This document shows positions 53,435 to 62,328 of a stretch of 64,000 nt of DNA, piece after piece. The DNA comes from Verrucomicrobiota bacterium (GTDB lineage Bacteria; Verrucomicrobiota; Verrucomicrobiia; JADLBR01). The stretch spans positions 1-64,000 of the forward strand of contig JAKQKQ010000149.1 in NCBI GenBank assembly GCA_029560585.1, in the 5' to 3' direction. A model generated the notes under the pieces. The model was not told where the DNA came from. It did no database searches and was given only the letters and a program-made list of their open reading frames with translations. The translations under genes were made by a program, and so were the position numbers. Each line of letters starts with the position of its first letter. Within the stretch, counting starts at the first letter, position 1.

Positions 53435-54466
53435 ATGAACTCACGAGAAAGGGTCCTGGCCGCGATTGGGCGCCGGCAGCCGGATCGCACGCCACGCGAT
53501 TTCTGGGCCGAGCCCCCCGCCTGGAACCGGTTGCTCGCGCACGTGGGCCACGACGATCGAGACCGGCTGCTCGACGAGCTGGGCATCGACGTGTTCCACC
53601 TTGACGCGCCCGCCCCCTCCGAGAAGGCCGTGGGCAACGGCCTGTTCCAGAACTTCTGGGGCGAGCGCTACGTCTACAAAAACACCCCGTGGGGACCCAT
53701 GCGCGAAGACGCCAAGGGCGCCCTCGCCGATGCCCGGGAGTTCGGCGACCTCGAGTCCTTCGATTGGCCGTCGCCCGATTGCCTCGACCGCTCGGGGCTC
53801 GTGGAGCAATGCGCCCGCCACGACGACCGCGCACTGATCTATGGCTTTGCCGACATCTGGCAGCGGCCCGCCCTCGTGCGCGGATGGGAGGAGATGTTCA
53901 TCGACATGGTCGAGCGCCCCGAATGGGTCCACTTCCTCTGTCGGAAGTTTGCCGACTTTTATTTGGAGGACTACACGCGCGCCGCGGAGATCACCGGTGG
54001 CCGGATCGATCTCTACCTGCTTATCAGCGATCTGGGGAGCCAGCAGGGGCCGTTGATTTCGGCGCCGATGTTCCGCGAGTTTGTGGCGCCGTACATCAGG
54101 GAGATGGTCGATCGCATCCACCACCTGGGTGGGCGCGTGCTGTATCACAGCTGCGGCCTGATCCAGCCCCTGATCCCGGAACTCGTCGCGCTGGGCATCG
54201 ACATCCTGGACCCCATCCAGCCGGTGGGCCCGGCCATGCGGCCCGAGAACCTCAAGCGCGAATTTGGTGAACGCCTCTGCTTTCACGGGGGCATCGACAT
54301 GCAGGAGCTGTTGCCGAAAGGGTCGCCCGCCCAGGTCGAGGCCGAGGTAAGGCGATATTGCGAAGTGCTTGGCGCCGGCGGCGGATACATCCTCGGCCCA
54401 GCTCACCTCTTCCAGCCCGATGTGCCGCCCGAGAACGTGCTGGCGGTCTATCGGGCCGCGCCATGA
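53435..54466 (+). CDS. UroD-like protein, methyltransferase/decarboxylase superfamily (first)
   Basis: 343 residues with the UroD TIM barrel, but not canonical HemE: the start is SRERVLAAIGRRQPDRTPRDFW, and LYHSCGLIQPLIPELVALGIDILDPIQP carries an H-S-C motif like the zinc site of MtaA-type corrinoid methyltransferases. CFHGGIDMQELLPKG and ILGPAHLFQPDVPPENV close the barrel. The substrate is unknown; related genes in PVC-type genomes sit with sugar genes. CAGGAGA precedes the ATG. Confidence 0.82.
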   Translation: MNSRERVLAAIGRRQPDRTPRDFWAEPPAWNRLLAHVGHDDRDRLLDELGIDVFHLDAPAPSEKAVGNGLFQNFWGERYVYKNTPWGPMREDAKGALADAREFGDLESFDWPSPDCLDRSGLVEQCARHDDRALIYGFADIWQRPALVRGWEEMFIDMVERPEWVHFLCRKFADFYLEDYTRAAEITGGRIDLYLLISDLGSQQGPLISAPMFREFVAPYIREMVDRIHHLGGRVLYHSCGLIQPLIPELVALGIDILDPIQPVGPAMRPENLKREFGERLCFHGGIDMQELLPKGSPAQVEAEVRRYCEVLGAGGGYILGPAHLFQPDVPPENVLAVYRAAP

Positions 54467-54491
54467 GCCCAACCGACATGGAGGTCGCGTG

Positions 54492-54923
54492 ATGCGTGGC
54501 CAAAATCCTGTCCGCGGTGGGGCAGGCAATCCTGCCCGCCTTTGCCCACTTAGCACGGGCGCCGCCCTCGTCAGCCAGGAGCAAGAACCGCTCCAGTGGG
54601 CCGGCGTTCAGCGAGACATCGCGATCGTGCTCATGAGCACCGGCCAACTGAGCGACGCGGAGACCGTCTGGCGCAATATTCTTGAAATCCATCTCCGGCA
54701 TCTCAAGCCGCAGCATCGCGACGTGATCGGGGCCCGGAACGTCCTCGCCAGCACGCTCTCCAGGGAGGGAAAGCACGCCGAGGCCGCCGAACAGTATCGC
54801 GAGGTGCTGGCCGTGCTCGAACGATCTCGTGGCCCGGGCGACCCCGATGTCCAACGCGCCCGGCGCAACCTCGAACGCGCCACGAAGGCCACCGCCGCGG
54901 CACCCGAAACCCCCAGCCCATGA
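54492..54923 (+). CDS. Small TPR protein between the two UroD-like genes
   Basis: 143 residues from ATG 54492. The first 25 are encoded partly by an R5 repeat (54520-54538) and are probably not original coding sequence. The rest has two kinesin-light-chain-like TPR repeats: VQRDIAIVLMSTGQLSDAETVWRNILEI and VLASTLSREGKHAEAAEQYREVLAVLERS. It resembles a fragment of a longer TPR protein. ATGA overlap with the next gene argues that its frame is translated. Confidence 0.55.
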   Translation: MRGQNPVRGGAGNPARLCPLSTGAALVSQEQEPLQWAGVQRDIAIVLMSTGQLSDAETVWRNILEIHLRHLKPQHRDVIGARNVLASTLSREGKHAEAAEQYREVLAVLERSRGPGDPDVQRARRNLERATKATAAAPETPSP

Positions 54924-55927
54924 CTGGCATCATCCGCGAGGAGCGCGTGCGGCGCGCAATCGAATTCCGGAGCCCCGACCGGGTGCCCGTCGTATTCTGG
55001 AATCGCGATCAGGATCAGGGTGACGTGATGCTGTATCACCTTTCGCTTGGCGTGCCGGGCGAGGGCACCGCCAACGCGTGGGACTGGTCGGTGAACGAGT
55101 GGGGCTATCATCTGGTGAAACTGGGGGATGGCACGATGGGCCACCCCGTCGAGCCCGTCTACCGCGAGATGCCCGTGGCGCAGCACATCCGCGTGCCCGC
55201 CCTTCGGGAGGAGGAGCGGATGTCGGCGGTTCCGGCGTTCTTGAAAACATGCGGCGATCGCTATCGGCTGGCCAGCTTCGACCTGAGCGGTTTCACGGTC
55301 TATACCTTTCTGCGGGGTTTTGCAGATGCGATGGAGGACTTCCTCCTCGATCCCGCCGGATTCACGCGTCTGATGGACCGCATCATCGATTTCGAGTGCG
55401 ACCTCATGCGCATGGCCGCGCGCCACGGTTTCCATGGGATCCATTTCGCCGACGACTGGGGCACGCAGTCCGGAATGATGATCTCGCCCGCTCTCTGGCG
55501 GCAGCTCTTCAGGCCGCGTTACGCCCGCCAGTTTGCGCTCGCCCGCGAACTCGGGCTCCACACGTGGTACCACTGCTGCGGCGAATTCCTGCCCATCATG
55601 GGAGATTTCCGCGAGATTGGCGCGGACGTGCTCAACATCTCCCAGCCCAACGTCAACGACATCGCCGAGGTGGGCCGACGCCTGCGCGGCCGACAGTGCT
55701 TCATGATGCCCATCAGCTACCAGACGGTGTCCATCACGGGAACGCCCCAGGACATTCGCGCCGAGGCGCGCCGCCTGTATGATTTTCTCGCCACGCTCGA
55801 GGGCGGCTTCATCGGCTACGTCGAGGAATACTCCGTGATGGGGATGAGCGAGGAGAACTATAGGGCCTGTGGCCAGGCGTTCCGCGAACTGACCCAGCCG
55901 CGAAAGCGCCCGAACCGAAGGCTGTAG
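54920..55927 (+). CDS. UroD-like protein, methyltransferase/decarboxylase superfamily (second)
   Basis: 335 residues; starts IREERVRRAIEFRSPDRVPVVFW. It has HFADDWGTQSGMMISPALWRQLFRPRYA and WYHCCGEFLPIMGDFREIGADVLNISQPN with the H-C-C zinc-site-like motif. It is only distantly similar to the first UroD-like protein, so the two are not a recent duplication. Both may form one enzyme system or be parallel activities. The TAG stop is part of the GTAG of an R2 repeat. Confidence 0.82.
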   Translation: MTGIIREERVRRAIEFRSPDRVPVVFWNRDQDQGDVMLYHLSLGVPGEGTANAWDWSVNEWGYHLVKLGDGTMGHPVEPVYREMPVAQHIRVPALREEERMSAVPAFLKTCGDRYRLASFDLSGFTVYTFLRGFADAMEDFLLDPAGFTRLMDRIIDFECDLMRMAARHGFHGIHFADDWGTQSGMMISPALWRQLFRPRYARQFALARELGLHTWYHCCGEFLPIMGDFREIGADVLNISQPNVNDIAEVGRRLRGRQCFMMPISYQTVSITGTPQDIRAEARRLYDFLATLEGGFIGYVEEYSVMGMSEENYRACGQAFRELTQPRKRPNRRL

Positions 55928-55973
55928 GAGCCCGCTTGCCGGCGATCCAAATCGCGCGCAAGCGCGCTCCTAC
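55924..55973. repeat. R2 REP pair (GTAGGAGC family)
   Basis: Bounded by GTAG (55924-55927) and CTAC (55970-55973). GTAGGAGCCCGCTTGCCGGC faces CGCGCAAGCGCGCTCCTAC. It provides the stop codon of the UroD-like gene and separates it from the convergent DUF4886 gene. Confidence 0.85.
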
Positions 55974-56027
55974 GTCCGATGTTTTGGTCCGCCGCGAAGC
56001 CGTGAGAGATCTCCCGCGGATCAAACT

Positions 56028-56999
56028 CTATCGGACGGCGGGCGACACCCGCGTCCGCGACTCTGCCACGGCGCGATGGGCGGTCTCTTGGAGAAACCGT
56101 GCATAGGCGGATTCGATGCCCGGCGGGACGAATGAATTGCCCACGACGCTCGCACCGAAGAGGACCTCAAACCACACGCAGCCGCCCAAATATTCGCCGG
56201 TCGTGTTCGCGTGATGGCCATCCATGCGGATCACCCTCGTGCCATCTTTGAGCGTCTTCCACTGCCAGCCCACGTGGAGCGAGTGCGTTTGATCGGGGAG
56301 AGCCGGATATCGGGCCGTCTTGAAATCGAATGACGTGTCCGGCCTGAAGCCCCATTCCCGATCGGTGTCTGCGAGGAAGAAGGCATCGCCCACTGGGATC
56401 CGACGAATGCCGAGCTCTTGCGCGATGGACCCGTAGGCCTCCCGAATGCCGCGGTACATCGCTTCCTGCGAGGTTGGCTCGCCCGGCTTTCCCGAGGGGC
56501 TTGTGAAGCGCGGGTCGTCCCGGCGATACGCCCAGGTCTCGTGGATCAGCGCCTCCGCGCCTGGTGCATTTCGGCGGATGCAGTCATTCAACCATGCGGC
56601 GAACGGCCGGAAGGTTTCGACATCGTGGCTCTTGATGCTCGCCTGCTGGATCGTGACGAAATCCCACGGCCCGTCGCACAGTTCCTGCTCGAGGCTGCGG
56701 CCATTGGCATAGAGCCCGTCCTTGTTCTCTGGATCGCGTTCGTGCGCCTGCGCCTTGGCCGCATGCAATTCCAGCGACGCTCCCCCCACGATGATCGGGC
56801 GGTGGATCAACGAATACTCCCCCGCCTTCGCAAGATCCCCGAGGAATCGAGTCGCATTCTTTGAGAAGCTGTTGCCGATCGTCAGCAGGCGAACCGTCTT
56901 CGTTTCGCCCTGTCGCTGTGCGGGCGGCTCGACCGCGGCGAGGGGGATGCCGGTGAGGAAGCCTAGGAGGAGGACTGCAGTTTTCATTCGGGTATTCAC
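56028..56999 (-). CDS. Exported DUF4886 SGNH-hydrolase-like protein
   Basis: 323 residues from GTG 56999 (ATG 56987 also possible), with a signal peptide. RLLTIGNSFSKNATRFL gives the GNSFS nucleophile block, WDFVTIQQAS the second SGNH block and DGHHANTTGEYLGGCVWFEVLFG the catalytic Asp-His block. Members are probably carbohydrate esterases. It begins 9 nt after rhmD on the same strand, so it is likely co-transcribed. Confidence 0.85.
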   Translation of the reverse strand: MNTRMKTAVLLLGFLTGIPLAAVEPPAQRQGETKTVRLLTIGNSFSKNATRFLGDLAKAGEYSLIHRPIIVGGASLELHAAKAQAHERDPENKDGLYANGRSLEQELCDGPWDFVTIQQASIKSHDVETFRPFAAWLNDCIRRNAPGAEALIHETWAYRRDDPRFTSPSGKPGEPTSQEAMYRGIREAYGSIAQELGIRRIPVGDAFFLADTDREWGFRPDTSFDFKTARYPALPDQTHSLHVGWQWKTLKDGTRVIRMDGHHANTTGEYLGGCVWFEVLFGASVVGNSFVPPGIESAYARFLQETAHRAVAESRTRVSPAVR

Positions 57000-57008
57000 A
57001 GTAGCGTC

Positions 57009-58187
57009 TCAGCGGGGGTAAGGTCGGTGCAGGGTGCAGTCGGGGTTGAGACGGACGCCAAAGCCGGGTCGATCGGGGAGTTTCATGCGACCGTTAACCG
57101 GCACGGGTTCGTCAAGCAGCAGCGGGGCGAACATCGGCACAACCCGATCGGCCTGCGGGGCCATCATCAGGAATTCGGCGAAAGGGCTGTTGTGCCGCGT
57201 CACCACGAAATGGTAGCTGTACACGCTTGAGCCGTGTGGGACCACGAGCGCGCCATGCGCGTCGGCCAGGGCCGAGATCTTGAGAAGTTCCGTCAGGCCG
57301 CCGCACCAGCCCACGTCGGGTTGGATGATATCGCAGCAGCCCATTTCCAGCAGCAGGCGGAAGCCATGGCGGGTGGACTCGTGCTCGCCGGTGGTGACCA
57401 GCATCTGTGGTGGCACCCGGCGGCGCAGTTCGCGGTACCCCCAATAGTCGTCCGGCACCAGGGCCTCCTCGATCCACTTCAGGCCATAGTCGTGGGCCCC
57501 GTGCGCCAGCCGGACGGCGTAGTCGAGGTCCAGACTCATCCAGCAGTCGAACATGAGCCAGAAGTCGTCGCCGACCCGGTCGCGCATCACCCGCAATTCG
57601 TCGAGGTTCTTCCGCAGGCCCGCGTCGCCCTCGGCGGGCCCGTGATGAAGAGGCAGCTTCCCGCCGATGAAGCCCATCTCCCTGGCGAGATCGGGCCGCG
57701 AACTGGTGGCATAGAAGGTGAGCTCTTCGCGCACGGCCCCGCCCAGCAGGTGGTAGACGGGCTCGCGGCGGATCTTTCCGAGAAGATCCCAGAGGGCCAG
57801 ATCGACTCCGCTGATGGCGTTGAGCACGATTCCCTTTCGTCCGTAATACAGCGTGGAAAGGAACATCTGGTCCCAGATGAGTTCCAGATCGGTGACTTTC
57901 CGGCCCTCGACGAAACGGGCCAGGTGCTTTTCCACGATCCACGCGGCGGGCTCGCCGCCGGTCGTCACGGCGAACCCGATGGTGCCATCGCTGGCCTCGG
58001 CCTCGACCACGAGCGTTCCGAGGACATTTATCCCGAAGGACCGCCGGCTCCGACGATATTCGGGGTATTTCGCCATCGGCGTGGCGATATGGTCATCGAT
58101 CCAGTGGTCGCCAGTCTGGTCATGATAATCGGCGCCGCCGCCGCGCAGGGTGAAGGCGCGAATTCGATCAATCGTTGGCGTGCTCAC
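57009..58187 (-). CDS. rhmD: L-rhamnonate dehydratase
   Basis: Enolase-superfamily enzyme converting L-rhamnonate to 2-keto-3-deoxy-L-rhamnonate. The 392-residue protein matches E. coli RhmD throughout: [107 protein letters not shown] and [14 protein letters not shown]. Metal Asp/Glu/Glu and catalytic His are present. L-lyxonate or L-mannonate are possible alternative substrates. GTG start. Its likely partner transporter is on the same strand, upstream. Confidence 0.93.
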   Translation of the reverse strand: MSTPTIDRIRAFTLRGGGADYHDQTGDHWIDDHIATPMAKYPEYRRSRRSFGINVLGTLVVEAEASDGTIGFAVTTGGEPAAWIVEKHLARFVEGRKVTDLELIWDQMFLSTLYYGRKGIVLNAISGVDLALWDLLGKIRREPVYHLLGGAVREELTFYATSSRPDLAREMGFIGGKLPLHHGPAEGDAGLRKNLDELRVMRDRVGDDFWLMFDCWMSLDLDYAVRLAHGAHDYGLKWIEEALVPDDYWGYRELRRRVPPQMLVTTGEHESTRHGFRLLLEMGCCDIIQPDVGWCGGLTELLKISALADAHGALVVPHGSSVYSYHFVVTRHNSPFAEFLMMAPQADRVVPMFAPLLLDEPVPVNGRMKLPDRPGFGVRLNPDCTLHRPYPR

Positions 58188-58235
58188 GGCGCCAGTCTGT
58201 CAGGAGACCGCGGCGCTATGGAAGCCGCCATTTTG

Positions 58236-58398
58236 GCCGACGTCTCACAGAGACGCCGTACAGTGGCATCCGTGGGAGGGACGCCGGCCCCGGCGTCCGC
58301 GACCCGCCAATCGGGCGGCGCCCGCGCTGACCCGGCCCGTGAGGCCGTGGGTCCCCCCCAGTGTTTTCGCGGGGCCCGAAGGGCGCGAGCCCTTCGCT
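58236..58398. repeat. Repeat island: palindrome, R6 module, hairpin
   Basis: 58236-58263 is a palindromic GACGTCTCACAGAGACGCCGT unit shared with 35051 and 63727. 58269-58361 is an R6 module like 33469. 58376-58398 is the hairpin GAAGGGCGCGAGCCCTTCGC, which reaches the stop codon of the following transporter gene. Confidence 0.7.
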
Positions 58399-59680
58399 AC
58401 GGGTGCGTTTCACGAACAGGAATCAGCATGACGAGCGCAGCCCCCATGGCGGTCGCTATTGCCAGGACGCAGGTGCCGGCCGTGGTCGAGGCGAATGTTT
58501 GATCGGCCCAGGCGCGGACATTCGGCGCGATGAAACCCCCGATCGCACCAAACGAGTTGATCAGGGCGATGCCGCCGGCCGCCGCGGCCCCGGCGAGTTC
58601 GTTCGTCGGGAATGTCCAGAAGATCGGCTGGACGCCGATGAAACCAGCCGCCGCAATGCACAAGGCCGCCAGGGCGACGGTGGGCGAGTGGCTCGAGGAT
58701 AGCGCGATGCCGCCCGCCGCCGAAAAAAGCGCCAGCGCCGCCACGCCGCGCGGGCGACCGACGCGCGCCGCCCAAACTGGAACCAGCCAGGCCGCCGCGA
58801 GGGCGCAGACCCATGGGACTGCCGTGACGCAGCCGACCTCGAGGCCGGCCTGCCGGCCGAGCAGTCTTTCCACTTGGGCGGGCAGGTAGAACGTCACGCC
58901 ATAGACGCTCATCTGGATCAGCAGGTAGAGAAATGCATAGTGCAGCACGCGCGGATGCCGCAGCGCGGCCAGCACCTGGCGCGGGCCGTGCGCCCGCTTC
59001 GCTTCGGTCTCGGCGTCGAGCGTCGCCTGCAGCGTCCGCCTTTCGCTATCCGAGAGCCATCCGGCATCGTCGGGGCGATTCGGCAGATACCAGAAGACCG
59101 CGATTCCCGCGATCGAGGCGGCCACGCCTTCGACGAGAAACATCCACTGCCAGCCGCGCAATCCCAGTGATCCCTCCATGCCCATCAGCCATCCGGAGAG
59201 CGGGCCGCCCAAGATGAATGCCAGCGGCGCGCCGAAGTAGAACAGGCCGAGCATCCGACCGCGTTGCGCCGATGGAAACCAGCAGGTCAGATACAGGATG
59301 ATCCCGGGAAAGAAGCCCGCCTCCGCAACCCCAAGAAGAAACCGCAGGGCATAGAAGACATTCTCTCGCCAGGCGAACATCATCCCTGCGGAAACCAACC
59401 CCCAGCTCACCATGATGCGGCACATCCACGCGCGTGCGCCCAGCCGGTACATCATCAGGTTGCTGGGGACCTCGAGCAGCGCGTAGCCCAGGAAGAAGAC
59501 CCCGGCGCCAAACGCATAGGCCGCCTCGCTTAACCCGGTGTCCGCCAGGAGCCGCTGCTTCGCGAACCCCACGTTCGCCCGGTCGAGAAACGCCAGGATA
59601 TAGAGCAGCAGCAGGAACGGCAAAAGCCTCCACGCCGCTTTTCGGATGGCATCTGCCAGAGGTTCGTTGGCGCGGTGCAT
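58397..59680 (-). CDS. MFS transporter, anion:cation symporter family (RhmT-like)
   Basis: 427 residues from ATG 59680 with 12 membrane segments. The ACS-family signature is clear: LLYILAFLDRANVGFAKQRL in TM1-2, EVPSNLMMYRLGARAW, RFLLGVAEAGFFPGIILYLTCWFP, and a central hydrophilic loop (about 205-235). Relatives carry hexuronates, galactonate or rhamnonate. Next to L-rhamnonate dehydratase, rhamnonate uptake is the natural guess. It starts 14 nt after the DUF6259 gene. Confidence 0.88.
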   Translation of the reverse strand: MHRANEPLADAIRKAAWRLLPFLLLLYILAFLDRANVGFAKQRLLADTGLSEAAYAFGAGVFFLGYALLEVPSNLMMYRLGARAWMCRIMVSWGLVSAGMMFAWRENVFYALRFLLGVAEAGFFPGIILYLTCWFPSAQRGRMLGLFYFGAPLAFILGGPLSGWLMGMEGSLGLRGWQWMFLVEGVAASIAGIAVFWYLPNRPDDAGWLSDSERRTLQATLDAETEAKRAHGPRQVLAALRHPRVLHYAFLYLLIQMSVYGVTFYLPAQVERLLGRQAGLEVGCVTAVPWVCALAAAWLVPVWAARVGRPRGVAALALFSAAGGIALSSSHSPTVALAALCIAAAGFIGVQPIFWTFPTNELAGAAAAGGIALINSFGAIGGFIAPNVRAWADQTFASTTAGTCVLAIATAMGAALVMLIPVRETHP

Positions 59681-59694
59681 AGGGCGCCCAGGGG

Positions 59695-61950
59695 TCACTC
59701 GCGGGTGATCTCGATGAGGCATGCGCCGCGGGGAGGAAGGCTCACCTCTAGGGGCCTGCCGGGCGCATCTTGGCCCAACGGGGTCCGGCCGGATTCGTCG
59801 ATGCGACAGACGCGCCTGTCTGTTACATCGAGGGGTAAGGTGAAGCCAAGGGGTTCATCCGCGATGCTCGCAAGCGCGATGGCGACGTCGCCGTCGGGCG
59901 CGCGCCATGCGCCCGCAATTACCGAGGGCAATCGTTTCTGAAACTCTGTGAGGCCGCCGCGCTGGCCGGCATAGATGGATAGGCGCGACATGTCGGCGGT
60001 GATATCTGGCACCGCCAATTCAGGGGGCCGAAGGTATTCGCCATGGAGGAGGTATTTCAGGCCTTTCTGGCGGATGCGTGCCAGCCGCAGGGCATAGGCG
60101 ATCTCCTCGGGCCTGTCCCGAAGATGGGAGGGCTGAAAGTTGGCGATCGTCGGCTGCTGGCCCCACGCGAACGCACGCGCCTGCTCGAGGCAGAACTGTT
60201 TGGAGTATTTTCTATCAAGCAGTGCCAGTGGTTCCTTGGGCGCAAATTCGGCCGGCCAGAGATCATCGTATGGCGGCATTGTCAGGGAGGAGTAATTGCC
60301 GAACTGGATCGCGTGCGCATGATAGACGGCCTGGAAGAAAGGGATCGTCTCCCACCCGACGGTGGGTGCGGCATATCGCTCGCGGCTTACCTCGAGGCTC
60401 AGCATCAAATCCAGATATGGGAGCCAGGGTTCACCGCATCCCTCGCCCGCCAGCGCGATGGGCCGCGCGTCCTTGCAGCGGCCGCGGATATCGCCCGAGA
60501 GCTGCCGAAAACCCTTCATCCAGTAGGTGCCGCCGCCGAGCGGGTGGCCGTGCGCGGGGTCGAAGCAGGCGAGGCTGCTGCACGCCTGATCCATGTAGAT
60601 GCCATCCACGCCGAGCTCTTTGATCGCGCGTTCCGCAAGTCCCGCGTATTTGTTTCGCCAGAATGCGGTGCCCATGCACATCGATACACAGGGCTGTTTG
60701 GTGAACGTGTTGTAGACCTCCTCCTTGTACGCGCCGTTCGGGCCGCGGACCGCGAATCGCTCCGCCCCCTCGTCCCGCCAGCTTTTCGTGGTGACGCCCC
60801 AGAGTCGCTGGTTCATGTAGACCAACGCGTGGACGTCGCTTTCGTGCGCGCGCGCCAAGGCCTTTCGAAATGGGTCGGCACCCTCGCGGGGCGGCAGATA
60901 TTCCGGGAAACCCGCGTCATACGAGCACCCGTGCCACCAGTGCCAGAGGACACTGACCGGCAGGCCCAATTCGCGCTGCAGGGCCACGGCGGGTTCCAGG
61001 ACGCCGGGGGAGCGACCGCGATTCCACACCCAGAGTGCCGTCTTCGTCGCCCATTCTGGCACCAGGCCGCAGCCCAGCCGACTTTGCTTGGCCCACGGTT
61101 GCTCCTTGGCCCAAGCGCGGTACCGTTCTGCCGCCGTGATCCAGTCGCCGCGGAAGGTCCCGAGGATTGCGCCATAGCCCAGGGGGTAGCCTTCCGCGCC
61201 GCGCGCGCCATTCTCGGGAAGATGGGAGATTTCGAATTCGATGCCGCCCTTTCCATCTCCTCGGACGGCGAAACTCTTGCGAAATCCGGCCGCATCGTCA
61301 CACGCCAAATACAGGCCCGGACCGTCTTCTTGATAGAACGCCATGCACTGGAGTGACATCGTGCCGGGATATTCCCACGAGTAACGCGCGCCTTGACCCT
61401 TGGAACCGGCGAGCGCCTTGCGCGGATCCAGAAGCATCTGCCCCATCCATGCGGGCACCGCCAGAACCTCATTCGTCTGGGGCGGTATCCCCGAAAGCCG
61501 CGGGAAGCGGACTTCCTCAAGCGCGGAGTCCCGCGGCTTCTGCACCGACAGTTCCCAGCGACTGACGGCCTCATTGGGATCCAGGCGGACGACGGCATCC
61601 ACGCGCAGGCCGGCGACGCCGACCCCACCGAATCCGTCCCAAGTCAGTCGCAACTTTCGCGGGTCATCCGAAAGTCTCTGTGCGTCGAATCGGGTCGCGC
61701 TGGATGCGTCGAGCGCATTGGTCTTCGCACCCGACACGAGCCGAAGCGACCAGAGGGCCGGCGCGTTCGTCGATGCGAAGTTGTGCTCCGGCCGTTCGTT
61801 CATGAGCTTAACGAGTTGCCCCGTTTCGCTGATCCCGACCTGGATGCGTCCGTTCGAGATTTGGGTCGCCTCCGCCGCGCCCAGGTGCAGCGGAAAAGAC
61901 AGCGCGCTGAGCCAAGTGCAGACTATCCGTTGAATGTGTGCCTGTTTCAT
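59695..61950 (-). CDS. Exported DUF6259-like glycoside hydrolase
   Basis: 751 residues from ATG 61950, signal peptide about 1-28. An N-terminal beta-sandwich (ISNGRIQVGISETGQLVKLMNE start, as in GH97/GH36-like families) is followed by a TIM barrel with LPVSVLWHWWHGCSYD, HALVYMNQRLWG, VDGIYMDQACSSLACFDPAHGH and IALAGEGCGEPWLPYLDLMLSLE. The Asp of IYMDQ and the Glu of AGEGCGE are plausible catalytic acids. The likely substrate is a plant or algal glycan. The transporter and dehydratase follow on the same strand. Confidence 0.75.
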   Translation of the reverse strand: MKQAHIQRIVCTWLSALSFPLHLGAAEATQISNGRIQVGISETGQLVKLMNERPEHNFASTNAPALWSLRLVSGAKTNALDASSATRFDAQRLSDDPRKLRLTWDGFGGVGVAGLRVDAVVRLDPNEAVSRWELSVQKPRDSALEEVRFPRLSGIPPQTNEVLAVPAWMGQMLLDPRKALAGSKGQGARYSWEYPGTMSLQCMAFYQEDGPGLYLACDDAAGFRKSFAVRGDGKGGIEFEISHLPENGARGAEGYPLGYGAILGTFRGDWITAAERYRAWAKEQPWAKQSRLGCGLVPEWATKTALWVWNRGRSPGVLEPAVALQRELGLPVSVLWHWWHGCSYDAGFPEYLPPREGADPFRKALARAHESDVHALVYMNQRLWGVTTKSWRDEGAERFAVRGPNGAYKEEVYNTFTKQPCVSMCMGTAFWRNKYAGLAERAIKELGVDGIYMDQACSSLACFDPAHGHPLGGGTYWMKGFRQLSGDIRGRCKDARPIALAGEGCGEPWLPYLDLMLSLEVSRERYAAPTVGWETIPFFQAVYHAHAIQFGNYSSLTMPPYDDLWPAEFAPKEPLALLDRKYSKQFCLEQARAFAWGQQPTIANFQPSHLRDRPEEIAYALRLARIRQKGLKYLLHGEYLRPPELAVPDITADMSRLSIYAGQRGGLTEFQKRLPSVIAGAWRAPDGDVAIALASIADEPLGFTLPLDVTDRRVCRIDESGRTPLGQDAPGRPLEVSLPPRGACLIEITRE

Positions 61951-62328
61951 CAGTTGGCCGCGTGGGCCACTACCATTTTTGCCGCGACGACCGGCAAGCG
62001 TCGATCGGAAAGCAGCCAGTCGGCCCGAGCCGAGGTTGGGCGTGGAATCTGGATCGGATGCCTCCGTGGTGCAGGCAATCTTGCCTGCGGCGGTGGTTCT
62101 TGGCGGGTGGTGGCAAACAGGATTGCCTGGCCCATGGTGCCCGGGGATCTGTAGACGGGTGATTTTGGCGTCGCGCACCATTCTCGGATCGTTTATCCGA
62201 TCGCGCTGGAATCCTGGTGCTCAATCGGGCACGTTCCCCCGATGGCCGAGGCGTTCCATCTGGCGGTGACAACATCTTTCGTTTTCCTGGCGGCGAGATC
62301 CAGGCACCGGTGCGCTCGCGTCGGGTCG
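61951..62328. repeat. 378-bp intergenic region with an R5 REP pair
   Basis: It separates the divergent DUF6259 and sialidase-like genes. GCAGGCAATCTTGCCTGC (62071-62088) is a palindrome, and CAAACAGGATTGCCTGG (62114-62130) is its partner; a related unit GGGCAGGCAATCCTGCCC lies at 54520. No gene was found. The opposed promoters could not be placed with confidence. Confidence 0.6.
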
